The notes under the pieces are model-generated. The model searched no databases and was not told where the DNA came from. It saw only the letters and a program-made list of their open reading frames with translations. Of a stretch of DNA of 64,000 bases, positions 19,447 through 28,233 are shown piece by piece. The position numbers and the translations under genes were made by a program. The DNA lies in NCBI RefSeq assembly GCF_010093235.1, contig NZ_PDWP01000013.1:1-64000 (forward strand), read 5' to 3'. Every line of letters starts with the position of its first letter. Position 1 is the stretch's first letter. The stretch comes from Pseudoxanthomonas suwonensis (GTDB lineage: Bacteria > Pseudomonadota > Gammaproteobacteria > Xanthomonadales > Xanthomonadaceae).

Positions 19447-20742
19447 TTACCAGCTGAACTGGGTGCGCACCGCGTACTGGCCGGTCTCGTCGCCGGTGAG
19501 CTCGTTGTCGCCGCGGGTGTAGTTGAACATGAAACGCAGGTTCGGGTTGACGTAGTAGTTCAGGCCAACGATGGCGCTGCCCGCCTTCCGGTCCGCGACA
19601 TCCTTGTTCCCGATCGTGTCGTAGCGCGCGGTCAGCTCCCACAGGCCACGATCGACCCTGGGCGAGCCGAACACGCCGGTGGCGGACTTGTAGACCTTGT
19701 GCCCGCCGTTGAGCAGCCAGCTGCCCTGCAGGTACCACGTCTCGACGTCCTGGTCGCCGCCCAGCGCCTGGCCGAAGCTGGCGCGTACGTACTCGCCCTG
19801 GAAGAACAGCGGACCGAACGCGCCGGCGGCCTCGACGCCATATGCGGTGACGCTGTCGCCACTTGCGCCCGGGGTAGTGGCGATACCCAGCGACGGACCG
19901 CGGCGGCCGGCGTAGTTCGCGGTGGCGCCGAGGTCGGCCGAACCGCGATTGGCATTCTCCTGGCTGGCCCAGCCACCGAAGTGCAGGGTGCTGTCGGCGG
20001 TGTTGATCGGCGCGAAGGTCACGCGTCCGGCGGCGCCCATGCCTTCGTTGCGGGCGCCCGACGCGCCGCGCAGGTTGAACACGGTGAAGCCGGCGGTGTA
20101 GTTGTCGCCGGCACGCTGGTAGCCCACGCCCTGCTGGAACTGGCGCCCGCTGAAGAGGCCGGTGGCCGAGGCGAACGGCCGCTCCATCATGAGGATCTCG
20201 TTGGAGCTGGTCAGCTCTTCCATCGAGCGGTACGGCTTGAAGTGGCCGATGGTCAGCTTGCCGCCGCCCAGGCTGGTGGCGATCCAGGCATCGCGCAGGC
20301 CGTCGAGGTTGCTGCCGGCGGCGAAGTCCTGCTCCAGCTTGTAGTCCCAGCCCAGGGCCTTGCCGGACAGGGTCAGGCGTGCGCGGCGGAACTCGCTGGT
20401 GCCGGTGGTCGCGGCCAGGTCGCGGTCGAAGGCGTAGGCATCGAAGTGGATGCGGCCGCCCAGCGAGGCTTCGAACTTCCGGTCGGCCGAGGTGAGCTTG
20501 ATGCCACCCTTGGTCTCGACCTTCGGAGTGGTCGTCGCCATCGCGTCGAGGCTCTGCTGGGTACCGACGTTGATGTCCGACTGTGCGTCGGTGCGCGTCT
20601 CCAGCTCTGCCACCTTGGCCTGGAGCGCGGCCAGCTGCGCCTTCAGCTCGGCAAGCCCGGCCGGATCGGCGGCCTCCGCGGCGAAGGAAACGGTCGTACC
20701 AAGGGCCGCGGCCAGCGCGACGGCGATGTGCGAATGACGCAT
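19447..20742 (-). CDS. phosphate-selective outer membrane porin, OprO/OprP family
   Basis: A 431-residue outer membrane porin. It has a Sec signal (about 1-23, ending SFAAEA), a short coiled coil (LAELKAQLAALQAKVAELE, residues about 29-48) as in OprP, then a beta-barrel of amphipathic strands ending in the typical C-terminal Phe-x-Trp-like residue run VRTQFSW. It would let phosphate or polyphosphate cross the outer membrane under starvation. It is divergent from pstS and has its own four-repeat Pho box 88 to 127 bp upstream of the start. A GGGTGTC/GACACCC stem lies in its leader (20771-20800). The ATG at 20742 is preceded by GAGAG; longer frames run into the Pho box. Confidence 0.9.
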   Translation of the reverse strand: MRHSHIAVALAAALGTTVSFAAEAADPAGLAELKAQLAALQAKVAELETRTDAQSDINVGTQQSLDAMATTTPKVETKGGIKLTSADRKFEASLGGRIHFDAYAFDRDLAATTGTSEFRRARLTLSGKALGWDYKLEQDFAAGSNLDGLRDAWIATSLGGGKLTIGHFKPYRSMEELTSSNEILMMERPFASATGLFSGRQFQQGVGYQRAGDNYTAGFTVFNLRGASGARNEGMGAAGRVTFAPINTADSTLHFGGWASQENANRGSADLGATANYAGRRGPSLGIATTPGASGDSVTAYGVEAAGAFGPLFFQGEYVRASFGQALGGDQDVETWYLQGSWLLNGGHKVYKSATGVFGSPRVDRGLWELTARYDTIGNKDVADRKAGSAIVGLNYYVNPNLRFMFNYTRGDNELTGDETGQYAVRTQFSW

Positions 20743-20829
20743 GCGAGCTCTCTCTCTGTGATGGGAAATCGGGTGTCCTGCACCGCGGCATGCGACACCC
20801 GTCAAGCGAGCGCAGCTTGTGGACCGGAC

Positions 20830-20869
20830 CTGACAGGCGTGCGACATCCGGATGACAGCCAGATGACGC
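20830..20869 (-). promoter_or_regulatory. PhoB binding region (Pho box x2) of the porin gene
   Basis: On the minus strand four direct repeats spaced exactly 11 bp: CGTCA (20868-20864), TGTCA (20857-20853), TGTCG (20846-20842) and TGTCA (20835-20831). PhoB monomers bind TGTCA-type direct repeats at 11-bp spacing, so this can hold two PhoB dimers. Confidence 0.75.
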
Positions 20870-20914
20870 GCGCCGCCGCATGCCCGGCCGCACGTCGTGG
20901 CGCCAGCGGGCGCG

Positions 20915-20953
20915 CTGTCATCGCCGCGTCACTGCGTTGACGCCGAGCTGTCA
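20915..20953 (+). promoter_or_regulatory. PhoB binding region (Pho box x2) of pstS
   Basis: Plus-strand direct repeats spaced 11 bp: TGTCA (20916), CGTCA (20927), a degenerate TGACG (20938) and TGTCA (20949). It faces the downstream pstS gene and is separated from the porin's Pho region by about 46 bp. Confidence 0.7.
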
Positions 20954-21033
20954 CGTCCCGGCGATGCAATGCGCCGCGACGGATGCGCCGCGACGGCGCC
21001 CGCCCCTTCCACCCCGCTATGGAGTCGTCCCTG

Positions 21034-22053
21034 GTGAAACCCTCGTTCAAGACCTGCGTGGCCGCCGTGCTGCTCGCCGCCTCGACCCTTTCGCCCGCGT
21101 TCGCCAACGACGTCACCGGCGCCGGTGCGTCCTTCATCTACCCGGTCATGACCCGCTGGTCGGCCGACTACAAGGCGGCAACCGGCAAGCAGGTCAACTA
21201 CCAGTCGATCGGTTCCGGTGGCGGCATCGCCCAGATCAAGGCCGGCACGGTGGACTTCGGCTCCTCCGATGCGCCGCTCAAGCCGGAGGAACTGGCCAGG
21301 CACGGCCTGGCCCAGTTCCCCTCGGTGATCGGCGGCGTGGTGCCGATCGTCAACGTCCAGGGCATCGCGCCCGGCGCGCTGAAGCTCGATGGCCCGACCC
21401 TGGCCGCGATCTTCCTGGGCAAGCTCACGCGATGGAACGATCCGGCGATCGCCGCGCTCAACCCCGGCCTGTCGCTGCCGGATGCACGCATCACCGTGGT
21501 CCACCGTTCCGATGGCTCGGGCACCACCTTCAATTTCGTCAACTACCTGTCCAAGGTGAGCCCGGAGTGGAAGCAGAAGGTCGGCGAAGGCACTTCGGTG
21601 CAGTGGCCGGCCGGCATCGGCGGCAAGGGCAACGAGGGCGTGGCTGCCTACGTGAAGCAGGTCAAGGGCGGCATCGGCTATGTCGAGCTGTCCTACGCGC
21701 TGCAGAACCGCCTCTCGCACGTCTCGCTGAAGAACGCGGCCGGGCGTTTCGTCCAGCCCTCGGAGGAAAGCTTTGCCGCCGCCGCGGCGAGCGCCGACTG
21801 GGCCGCGACGAAGGACTTCCACCTGGTGATGACCAACGCGCCGGGTGAAGCCTCGTGGCCCATCACCGCGACGAACTTCATCCTCATGTACAAGCAGCCG
21901 AAGAACCCCGCTGGCGCGCGCAATGCCAGGGAATTCTTCCGATGGGTGTACGCCAACGGCGACGCCCAGGCGCGCGAGCTCGACTACGTGCCGCTGCCGG
22001 ATGCGCTGGTGCGCCAGATCGAGGCCTACTGGGCGCAGCACATGAAGTACTGA
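21034..22053 (+). CDS. pstS: phosphate ABC transporter substrate-binding protein PstS (soluble form)
   Basis: PstS captures inorganic phosphate in the periplasm for the PstCAB transporter. From the GTG at 21034 it has 339 residues with a Sec signal (about 1-24, ending SPAFA-ND). The mature chain starts VTGAGASFIYPV; phosphate-contact segments are GAGASF, SDAPL and HRSDGSGTTFNF. It lacks a lipobox Cys, unlike the next pstS copy. GGAG nine bases before the GTG favours this start over the ATG at 21019. The two PstS proteins are closely similar along their length, indicating tandem duplication. Confidence 0.93.
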   Translation: MKPSFKTCVAAVLLAASTLSPAFANDVTGAGASFIYPVMTRWSADYKAATGKQVNYQSIGSGGGIAQIKAGTVDFGSSDAPLKPEELARHGLAQFPSVIGGVVPIVNVQGIAPGALKLDGPTLAAIFLGKLTRWNDPAIAALNPGLSLPDARITVVHRSDGSGTTFNFVNYLSKVSPEWKQKVGEGTSVQWPAGIGGKGNEGVAAYVKQVKGGIGYVELSYALQNRLSHVSLKNAAGRFVQPSEESFAAAAASADWAATKDFHLVMTNAPGEASWPITATNFILMYKQPKNPAGARNAREFFRWVYANGDAQARELDYVPLPDALVRQIEAYWAQHMKY

Positions 22054-22091
22054 GCAGGCGGGCGCCGGCCTCTCTCCCCGACGCCACCTCC

Positions 22092-22116
22092 GGAACGCGG
22101 CCCCTGGCCGCGTTCC
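22092..22116 (+). terminator. terminator after the first pstS
   Basis: Perfect 11-bp stem GGAACGCGGCC/GGCCGCGTTCC with a 3-nt loop, 38 bp after the stop; only a short CTT follows. It separates the first pstS from the pstS2-pstCAB unit. Confidence 0.6.
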
Positions 22117-22143
22117 GTCTTGCCCGGGGCGGCCGGTGGGCGG

Positions 22144-22161
22144 CTGTCATACGGATGTCAC
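22144..22161 (+). promoter_or_regulatory. Pho box of the second pstS
   Basis: CTGTCAT, then ATGTCAC, with the TGTCA cores at 22145-22149 and 22156-22160, exactly 11 bp apart. It lies about 60 bp upstream of the start, as for a PhoB-activated promoter. Confidence 0.75.
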
Positions 22162-22220
22162 GAAAACATCATTCCATGTCTGCGTCCGCCGGACACGCCG
22201 GCCCAATCGCAGCCCGATCC

Positions 22221-23309
22221 ATGATGCCTCCCCTGGTCCGATTCCTCGCCCTGCCCCTGTCAGCCGCGCTGGCGCTGGCCGCCTGCAGCCCCGGTGGCAA
22301 TGCACCATCCACCACGCAGGACGCCGCTGGCAAGGCCACGCAAAAAGCCGCCGAAAGCGTCACCGCGCAGGTCTCCGGCGCGGGCGCCTCCTTCGTCTAC
22401 CCGCTGGTCTCGCGCTGGTCGGCTGACTACAACGCCGCCACCGGGCACAAGGTCAACTACCAGTCCATCGGCTCCGGGGGCGGCATCGCCCAGGTCAAGG
22501 CCGGCACGGTGGACTTCGGCTCCTCCGACAAGCCCCTGCCGCCGGAGGAGCTGGCCGAGGCCGGGCTCGCCCAGTTCCCGTCCGCGGTCGGCGGCGTGGT
22601 ACCTGTGTTCAACCTCGAGGGCGTCGAGCCCGGACAGCTGCGCCTGACCGGCAAGGTACTCGCCGACATCTTCATGGGCACGATCACCCGCTGGGACGAT
22701 CCGGCCCTGGCCTCACTCAATCCCGGGCTGGAGCTGCCGGCGCGGAAGATCACCGTGGTCCACCGCTCCGACGGCTCGGGCACCACCTTCAATTTCTCCA
22801 GCTACCTGGCCAAGGCGAGCCCGGAGTGGAAGCGCACCATCGGCGAGGGCACCTCGCTGCAGTGGCCGGGCGGCGTGGGTGGCAAGGGCAACGAGGGCGT
22901 GGCCGCTTACGTGAAGCAGATCCCCGGCGGCATCGGCTACGTGGAACTGGCCTACGCGCTGCAGGGCGGCCTGCCCTACGCCTCGCTGCAGAACGCGGCC
23001 GGGCAGTGGGTACTCCCCGGCGCGGAGAGCTTCGCCGCCGCCGCGGCCAGCGCCGACTGGGCCAGTACCCGCGACTTCAGCCTGGTCATCACCGACGCGC
23101 CAGGCGAAGCCGCGTGGCCGATCGCCGCCACCAACTTCATCCTCGTCCCACGCCAGGCGAGGGACCCGGCCCGCACCCGGGCCGCCCTCGACTTCTTCCG
23201 TTGGGCCTTCACCCACGGCCGCGCGCAGGCCGACGCGCTGCACTACGTGCCGCTGCCGCCTGAACTGGTCGGGCAGATCGAGGCGTACTGGGCCAGCGAG
23301 CTCGACTGA
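22221..23309 (+). CDS. pstS: PstS paralogue, predicted lipoprotein
   Basis: A second phosphate-binding protein of 362 residues, homologous to the upstream copy over the full mature domain (SGAGASFVYPLVSRW, then HRSDGSGTTFNF). It differs at the front: the signal ends LALAAC, a lipobox, so it should be lipid-anchored with Cys about 22 as the first mature residue, followed by a 30-residue Ala/Thr/Gln linker. A second ATG at 22224 is equally possible. It has its own Pho box and is 26 bp from pstC, so it is probably the partner cotranscribed with the transporter. Confidence 0.92.
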   Translation: MMPPLVRFLALPLSAALALAACSPGGNAPSTTQDAAGKATQKAAESVTAQVSGAGASFVYPLVSRWSADYNAATGHKVNYQSIGSGGGIAQVKAGTVDFGSSDKPLPPEELAEAGLAQFPSAVGGVVPVFNLEGVEPGQLRLTGKVLADIFMGTITRWDDPALASLNPGLELPARKITVVHRSDGSGTTFNFSSYLAKASPEWKRTIGEGTSLQWPGGVGGKGNEGVAAYVKQIPGGIGYVELAYALQGGLPYASLQNAAGQWVLPGAESFAAAAASADWASTRDFSLVITDAPGEAAWPIAATNFILVPRQARDPARTRAALDFFRWAFTHGRAQADALHYVPLPPELVGQIEAYWASELD

Positions 23310-23335
23310 TCCGGGCTCCGGGAGCCAGTGAACCG

Positions 23336-24298
23336 ATGAACGCCATCCCCCTCGATCCGGCCGACCTGCGCGAGCGCGGCGATGCCCGCGCCGACCGCCT
23401 GTTCCGCTGGGCACTGACCGCCTGTGTCGTGTTCGTGCTGGCCGCCCTTGCCGGCGCCGCCCTTTCGATGCTGTGGGGAGGACGCCACGCGCTGGAGAGC
23501 CAGGGACTGGGTTTCTTCCTGTCGTCGGAATGGAATCCGGTGGAGAACCGCTTCGGCGCGCTCGCACCGATCTACGGCACCCTGGTGACGGCGCTGATCG
23601 CCATGGTGGTGGCGGTGCCGGTGAGCTTCGGCATCGCCTTCTTCCTCACCGAAGTCGCGCCGCGTTGGCTGCGCGGTCCGGTCGGCACGGCGATCGAGCT
23701 GCTCGCGGGCATCCCTTCGATCATCTACGGCATGTGGGGCCTGTTCGTGCTGGTGCCGGTGATGACCGAACACGTCACGCCCTGGCTGAACGACCACCTC
23801 GGGACGGCACCGGTCATCGGCCCGCTGTTCCAGGGCCCACCGCTGGGCATCGGCCTGCTTACCGCCGGCCTCGTGCTGGCGATCATGGTGATCCCGTTCA
23901 TCTCCTCGGTGATGCGCGAAGTGTTCCTGACCGTGCCGACCCGGTTGAAGGAATCAGCCTACGCGCTGGGCTCCACCCGCTGGGAAGTGAGCTGGGACAT
24001 CGTCCTGCCGTACACCCGTTCGGCGGTGATCGGCGGCATCTTCCTCGGGCTGGGCCGCGCCCTGGGCGAAACCATGGCCGTGGCCTTCGTGGTCGGCAAC
24101 GCGGTGCGGCTGTCGCCTTCGCTGCTGGAGCCCGGCACGACCATCGCCGCGCTGATCGCCAACGACTTCGGCGAGGCCACCGAGACCTACCGCTCGGCCC
24201 TGCTGCTCCTGGGCTTCGTGCTGTTCATCGTCACCTTCGTGGTGCTGGCCATTGCCCGCCTGATGCTGCACCGCCTGGCCCGCAGGGAGGGCAACTGA
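23336..24298 (+). CDS. pstC: phosphate ABC transporter permease PstC
   Basis: Inner-membrane permease of 320 residues with about six helices. The first lies at residues 20-45; the coupling-loop region reads FLTVPTRLKESAYALGSTRWE near 195-215, which docks on PstB, and the final helix ends near 310 (LLGFVLFIVTFVVLAIARLM). It forms the channel with PstA. Start ATG at 23336 is 26 bp after pstS2. The stop overlaps pstA as TGATG. Confidence 0.94.
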   Translation: MNAIPLDPADLRERGDARADRLFRWALTACVVFVLAALAGAALSMLWGGRHALESQGLGFFLSSEWNPVENRFGALAPIYGTLVTALIAMVVAVPVSFGIAFFLTEVAPRWLRGPVGTAIELLAGIPSIIYGMWGLFVLVPVMTEHVTPWLNDHLGTAPVIGPLFQGPPLGIGLLTAGLVLAIMVIPFISSVMREVFLTVPTRLKESAYALGSTRWEVSWDIVLPYTRSAVIGGIFLGLGRALGETMAVAFVVGNAVRLSPSLLEPGTTIAALIANDFGEATETYRSALLLLGFVLFIVTFVVLAIARLMLHRLARREGN

Positions 24299-25170
24299 TG
24301 TCCACCGTGGCCACGCCGGCCGGCGCGCTCTACCTGCGGCGCCGCATCACGAATGCGATCGCGCTGGTGCTGTCCTGCGCCACCGCGCTGTTCGGCCTGT
24401 TCTTCCTTGGCTGGATCCTGTGGACCCTGCTGGCCAGGGGCCTGGCCGGCATCGACTGGAACCTGTTCACCCGCATGACCCCGCCGCCGATGCAGGAAGG
24501 CGGCCTGGCCAACGCCTTCTTCGGCAGCGCGGTGATGTGCCTGATGGCCATCGCCATCGGCACCCCGCTGGGCGTGGCCGCCGGCACGTGGCTGGCCGAG
24601 TACGGCCGCGCGCGGCGCGCCGGCACCATCGTGCGCTTCGTCAACGACATCCTGCTGTCGGCGCCGTCCATCGTCCTGGGCCTGTTCGTGTACACGCTGT
24701 ACGTGATGCCTGCCGGCGGCAACTTTTCCGCCCTTGCCGGCGCCATCGCACTGGCCTTCATCGTGCTGCCGGTGGTGGTGCGCACCACCGACGAGATGCT
24801 GCGCCTGGTGCCGGTGCAGATGCGGGAGGCGGCGCTGTCGCTGGGCATCCCGCAGTGGAAGGTGACGGTGCAGGTGCTCTACCGCAGCGCCAGCGCCGGC
24901 ATCGTCACCGGCGTGCTGCTGGCCCTGGCCCGCATCTCCGGCGAGACCGCGCCGCTGCTGTTCACCGCCTTTGGCAACCAGTACTGGAGCACCAACGTGT
25001 TGCAGCCGATGGCCTCGGTGCCGGTGGTGATGAACCAGTTCGCCGCCAGTCCCTACGAATCCTGGCAGGTGCTGGCCTGGGCCGGCGCCCTGGTACTCAC
25101 CGTCTTCGTGCTGCTGGTGAGCCTGGCCGCACGCGCCCTCCTGTTGCGCAACCGGATATCCCATGACTGA
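24298..25170 (+). CDS. pstA: phosphate ABC transporter permease PstA
   Basis: Second permease subunit, 290 residues, about six membrane helices. The EAA-like coupling segment is [19 protein letters not shown] near 175-195, followed by [17 protein letters not shown]. It shares one base with the pstC stop and overlaps pstB by eight bases, so the three are translated as a coupled series. Confidence 0.94.
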   Translation: MSTVATPAGALYLRRRITNAIALVLSCATALFGLFFLGWILWTLLARGLAGIDWNLFTRMTPPPMQEGGLANAFFGSAVMCLMAIAIGTPLGVAAGTWLAEYGRARRAGTIVRFVNDILLSAPSIVLGLFVYTLYVMPAGGNFSALAGAIALAFIVLPVVVRTTDEMLRLVPVQMREAALSLGIPQWKVTVQVLYRSASAGIVTGVLLALARISGETAPLLFTAFGNQYWSTNVLQPMASVPVVMNQFAASPYESWQVLAWAGALVLTVFVLLVSLAARALLLRNRISHD

Positions 25171-26014
25171 CCCTGCCCTGGACCTGCCCATGAACCTGTC
25201 GCGGACCGCCACCGCCCGCCCGCTGCCCCTGGCCCCCGTCACCCGGACCGTGGCGGACGCCCCGGTGAAGCTGGCCGCGCGTGGCCTGGACTTCCATTAC
25301 GACCGTTTCCACGCGCTGAAGGGCATCAACCTGGACATCCCCGAGAAGCAGGTCACCGCGCTGATCGGCCCCTCCGGGTGCGGCAAGTCGACCCTGTTGC
25401 GTGTCTTCAACCGCATCTATGCCCTTTACCCGAAGCTGGTGGCCAGCGGCGAGGTACTGCTGGACGGCGAGAACATCCTTTCGCCGAAATACCCGATGAA
25501 CCGGCTGCGCTCGCGGGTGGGGATGGTGTTCCAGAAGCCGGTGCCGTTCCCGATGACCATCTTCGAGAACGTGGCCTATGGCATCCGCCACCACGAGAAG
25601 CTGTCGAAGGCGGAACTCGCCGCGCGCGTGGAGCAGGCGCTCCGCCAGGCCGCGCTGTGGGACGAGGTCAAGGACAAGCTGGGCCAGTCGGCGCTGGGCC
25701 TGTCCGGCGGCCAGCAGCAGCGCCTCTGCATCGCCCGCGCCGTGGCACTGCGCCCGGACGTGCTGCTGCTGGACGAGCCGACCTCCGCACTGGATCCGAT
25801 CTCCACCAGTCGCATCGAGCAGCTGGTCGAGGAGCTCAAGCGCGACTACACCATCGTGATCGTCACCCACAACATGCAGCAGGCCGCGCGCGTCTCCGAC
25901 TACACCGCCTTCATGTACCTGGGCGACCTCGTCGAACACGACCGCACCGGGATCATCTTCTCCAGCCCCTCGAAGCGGCAGACCGAGGAGTACATCACCG
26001 GGCGGTTCGGCTAG
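25163..26014 (+). CDS. pstB: phosphate ABC transporter ATPase PstB
   Basis: Cytoplasmic ATPase of the high-affinity phosphate transporter, 283 residues. Walker A is GPSGCGKST near residues 69-77, the Q-loop lies at [10 protein letters not shown], the signature is LSGGQQQRL and Walker B is [13 protein letters not shown]; the H-loop is VTHNM. A 35-residue N-terminal extension precedes the ATPase core, somewhat longer than E. coli PstB (257 residues); an internal ATG ([10 protein letters not shown]) could give a shorter form. Followed by a palindromic repeat and phoU. Confidence 0.95.
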   Translation: MTDPALDLPMNLSRTATARPLPLAPVTRTVADAPVKLAARGLDFHYDRFHALKGINLDIPEKQVTALIGPSGCGKSTLLRVFNRIYALYPKLVASGEVLLDGENILSPKYPMNRLRSRVGMVFQKPVPFPMTIFENVAYGIRHHEKLSKAELAARVEQALRQAALWDEVKDKLGQSALGLSGGQQQRLCIARAVALRPDVLLLDEPTSALDPISTSRIEQLVEELKRDYTIVIVTHNMQQAARVSDYTAFMYLGDLVEHDRTGIIFSSPSKRQTEEYITGRFG

Positions 26015-26031
26015 CGCCGGACCGCCCGGTG

Positions 26032-26122
26032 GTGATTGGGGATTCGTGATTGGTGATTCGCAAAAGCAGAAGCGCGGGGAATCTTCGCTCTCCCGAATCA
26101 CCAATCACCAATCACGAATCAC
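26032..26122. repeat. imperfect palindromic intergenic element between pstB and phoU
   Basis: Two ~29-bp arms (26032-26060 and 26094-26122) built of GATTGGTGATTCG-like units face each other around a 33-bp centre. The inner 15 bases of the arms pair perfectly; the outer parts carry a few mismatches. Base composition (AT-rich arms) is unlike the flanks. It resembles the scattered ATTCGTGATTGGTGATT repeats I recall from Xanthomonadaceae intergenic regions; a whole-genome count is needed. As RNA it could form a long hairpin that separates pstB from phoU expression. Confidence 0.7.
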
Positions 26123-26138
26123 GCACCGGAGGTGCAGA

Positions 26139-26831
26139 GTGCACATTGTCAGAAGCTACGACGAGGAACAGCGGCAACTGGTCGAGCAGATCGTGGACAT
26201 GGGCCACGCCGCGGTGGCGCAGCTGGAGGCGGCGCTGGACGTGGTCGACCGGCGCGATGAGGGCGCCGCCCGCCAGGTGGTCGGGAACGATGACGCCATC
26301 GACGATGCCGAACGCCGCATCAGCCACGAGGTGATGCTTCTGGCCCTGCGCGGGCCACTGGCGCGCGACCTGCGCGAGATCCTGGTCGGGGTCCGGATCC
26401 CGGCGGACATCGAGCGCATCGGCGACTACGCCGCCAACGTGGCCAAGCGATCGATCGCGCTCAACGCCGTCCCGCCGCTGCCGCACGTCGCCGGCCTGCG
26501 CGCCCTGGGAATGCTCGCGGCCGGCCAGGTGCGGCAGGCGCTGCGCGCCTACCGCGAGGGCGACGGCCAGCTGGCCCTGGAGGTGCGCGACAACGATGCG
26601 CGCCTGGACCAGCAGTACACCGCGCTGTTCCGCGAGCTGCTGACCTACATGATGGAGGACCCGCGCAACATCACCCCGTGCACCCACCTGCTGTTCATGG
26701 CCAAGAACCTGGAGCGGATCGGCGACCACGCCACCAACATCGCCGAGAACGTCTGGTTCCTGCTGCATGGCGAGCAACCGCCGGAACCGCGCGACAAGCG
26801 CGACGGCACCAGCGCCGCCGGCGTGCGCTGA
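26139..26831 (+). CDS. phoU: phosphate signalling protein PhoU
   Basis: PhoU links PstSCAB to the PhoR/PhoB two-component system and represses it when phosphate is plentiful. From the GTG at 26139 (GGAGG six bases upstream) it has 230 residues, two PhoU three-helix repeats, each with the metal-binding signature: ERIGDYAANVAKRS near 90-103 and LERIGDHATNIAEN near 195-208. Longer upstream frames run through the palindromic repeat and are rejected. It acts on PhoR with PstB at the inner membrane. Confidence 0.94.
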   Translation: MHIVRSYDEEQRQLVEQIVDMGHAAVAQLEAALDVVDRRDEGAARQVVGNDDAIDDAERRISHEVMLLALRGPLARDLREILVGVRIPADIERIGDYAANVAKRSIALNAVPPLPHVAGLRALGMLAAGQVRQALRAYREGDGQLALEVRDNDARLDQQYTALFRELLTYMMEDPRNITPCTHLLFMAKNLERIGDHATNIAENVWFLLHGEQPPEPRDKRDGTSAAGVR

Positions 26832-26861
26832 GCGGCGACGCCGGGTGGCGGCCGCCGGGAG

Positions 26862-26867
26862 TAGACT
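26862..26867 (+). promoter_or_regulatory. possible -10 of the EF-hand precursor operon
   Basis: TAGACT, 62 bp before the precursor start codon. No good -35 at 16-18 bp. Listed because the operon is distinct from phoU. Confidence 0.3.
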
Positions 26868-26928
26868 GCCCCCTCCCCCCGGCGGCCGGATGCGCCGCAC
26901 ATCGCATCCCTCAATCCGGAGCACGGAC

Positions 26929-27315
26929 ATGTCCAAGCAGAAACCCGCCGCGATCGCCCTGGGCACCGCCCTCGCCGGCTTCGCCCTGGCCGGATCGTCC
27001 TTCGCGATGGAACCGCTGGCCCAGGGCTACATGCTCGCCGCTGGCGATGCCAAGGCCCAGGAAGGCAAGTGCGGCGAAGGCAAGTGCGGCATTGGGAAGG
27101 TCGACACGGACGGCGACGGTCGCGTCTCACAGGCCGAGTTCCTGGCCGCGCATCCCGACGAGGCCGAGCACTTCCCGCGCATGGATGCCAACCAGGACGG
27201 CTACATCGACGAGGCCGAGCGCAAGGCCTACCACGCGGGCAAGCACGAGGCCGACCCGGAGAAGAAGGCCGGCGAAGGCAAGTGCGGCGAAGGCGGCTGC
27301 GGCGGCCACGCCTGA
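26929..27315 (+). CDS. exported EF-hand protein with EGKCG motifs, predicted MNIO-modified RiPP precursor (HvfA/bufferin-like)
   Basis: A 128-residue exported protein. The Sec signal covers about residues 1-26 (ending GSSFA). The mature chain has paired motifs EGKCG at 45-49 and 50-54, two perfect EF-hand loops (D59-x-D61-x-D63-G...E70 and D86-x-N88-x-D90-G...E97), then EGKCG at 116-120 and EGGCG at 121-125, ending GGHA. All four cysteines lie in these motifs. EGKCG Cys motifs next to DUF692 and DUF2063 genes are the mark of HvfA/bufferin-type precursors, in which cysteines are converted to thiooxazole-type copper ligands. Ca2+ binding by the EF-hands and copper binding by modified Cys are predictions. 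Confidence 0.8.
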   Translation: MSKQKPAAIALGTALAGFALAGSSFAMEPLAQGYMLAAGDAKAQEGKCGEGKCGIGKVDTDGDGRVSQAEFLAAHPDEAEHFPRMDANQDGYIDEAERKAYHAGKHEADPEKKAGEGKCGEGGCGGHA

Positions 27316-27375
27316 CGTCCCAGGCCGGCTCGGCGCGCCTGCGCCGGCCGGCCGCTTCCGCAAGGGAGATCCTCC

Positions 27376-28233
27376 ATGGACCTGCCATCCGCCAGCGCCG
27401 GGCTCGGCCTGCGCCGTGGCCTGCTGGATGCGCTGCGCACGGCGCCGGCCGGCGCCTTCGATTTCCTCGAGTGCGCGCCCGACAACTGGATCGGCGTGGG
27501 CGGGGCGCTGGGCGAGGCGCTGGCCGAGCTGTCCTCCCGCCACCCGCTGGCCTGCCACGGCCTGTCGCTCTCGCTGGGCGGGCCGGAGCCGCTGGACGAG
27601 GGTTTCCTCGAGCGTACCCGCCGCTTCCTGGAGCGCCACCGGGTGCCCCTTTACAGCGAGCACCTGAGCTACTGCAGCGACGACGGCCAGCTCTACGACC
27701 TGATGCCGTTGCCATTCACCGAGGAGGCGGTGCGCCACGTCGCCGGGCGCATCGCCCGCGTGCAGGACGTGCTCGGCCGCCGCATCGCGGTGGAGAACGT
27801 CTCCTACTACGCCGCGCCGTGGCAGGCGATGGACGAGGCGGACTTCGTCCTGGCGGTGCTGGAGGAGGCCGACTGCGACCTGCTCCTGGACGTCAACAAC
27901 GTCTACGTCAACGCGGTCAACCACGGCTACGACGCCCGCGCGTTCCTGGCGCGGATGCCCTCCGCGCGCATCGCCTCCTACCACGTCGCCGGGCACCACG
28001 ACGAGGCCGCGGACCTGAAGATCGACACCCACGGCGCGGAAGTGCGCGACGACGTGTGGGAGCTGCTGGCCGAGGCCTACCGCCTGCATGGGGTACGCCC
28101 GACCCTGCTGGAACGCGACTTCAACCTGCCTCCGCTGCATGAACTGCTGGAAGAGGTGCAGCGCATCCGCAGCCTGCAGGCCATGGCCGTGGGCCAGGGG
28201 ATGCCGGCACGCGCCGGAGCCGCGCATGGCTGA
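27376..28233 (+). CDS. DUF692/MNIO multinuclear iron-dependent oxidative enzyme (HvfB/BufB/MbnB-like)
   Basis: A 285-residue TIM-barrel enzyme of the MNIO family, which uses two or three non-haem irons to oxidise peptide cysteines. Candidate iron ligands are all present: E32 (LECAPDNW), H61 (CHGLSL), E95/H96 (SEHLSY), E140/N141 (ENVSYY), D172/N174/N175 ([16 protein letters not shown] with H183), H203 and H207 (YHVAGHH), D217 and H219 (IDTHG) and E246 (LLERDFN). GGGAG precedes the ATG. It starts 60 bp after the precursor gene and overlaps the DUF2063 gene by 8 bp. Substrate is presumably the EGKCG protein upstream. Confidence 0.9.
   Translation: MDLPSASAGLGLRRGLLDALRTAPAGAFDFLECAPDNWIGVGGALGEALAELSSRHPLACHGLSLSLGGPEPLDEGFLERTRRFLERHRVPLYSEHLSYCSDDGQLYDLMPLPFTEEAVRHVAGRIARVQDVLGRRIAVENVSYYAAPWQAMDEADFVLAVLEEADCDLLLDVNNVYVNAVNHGYDARAFLARMPSARIASYHVAGHHDEAADLKIDTHGAEVRDDVWELLAEAYRLHGVRPTLLERDFNLPPLHELLEEVQRIRSLQAMAVGQGMPARAGAAHG

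Noticed and set aside
26032-26122. Palindrome at pstB-phoU as an IS terminal repeat
   Set aside because: No transposase or target duplication in the 33-bp centre.
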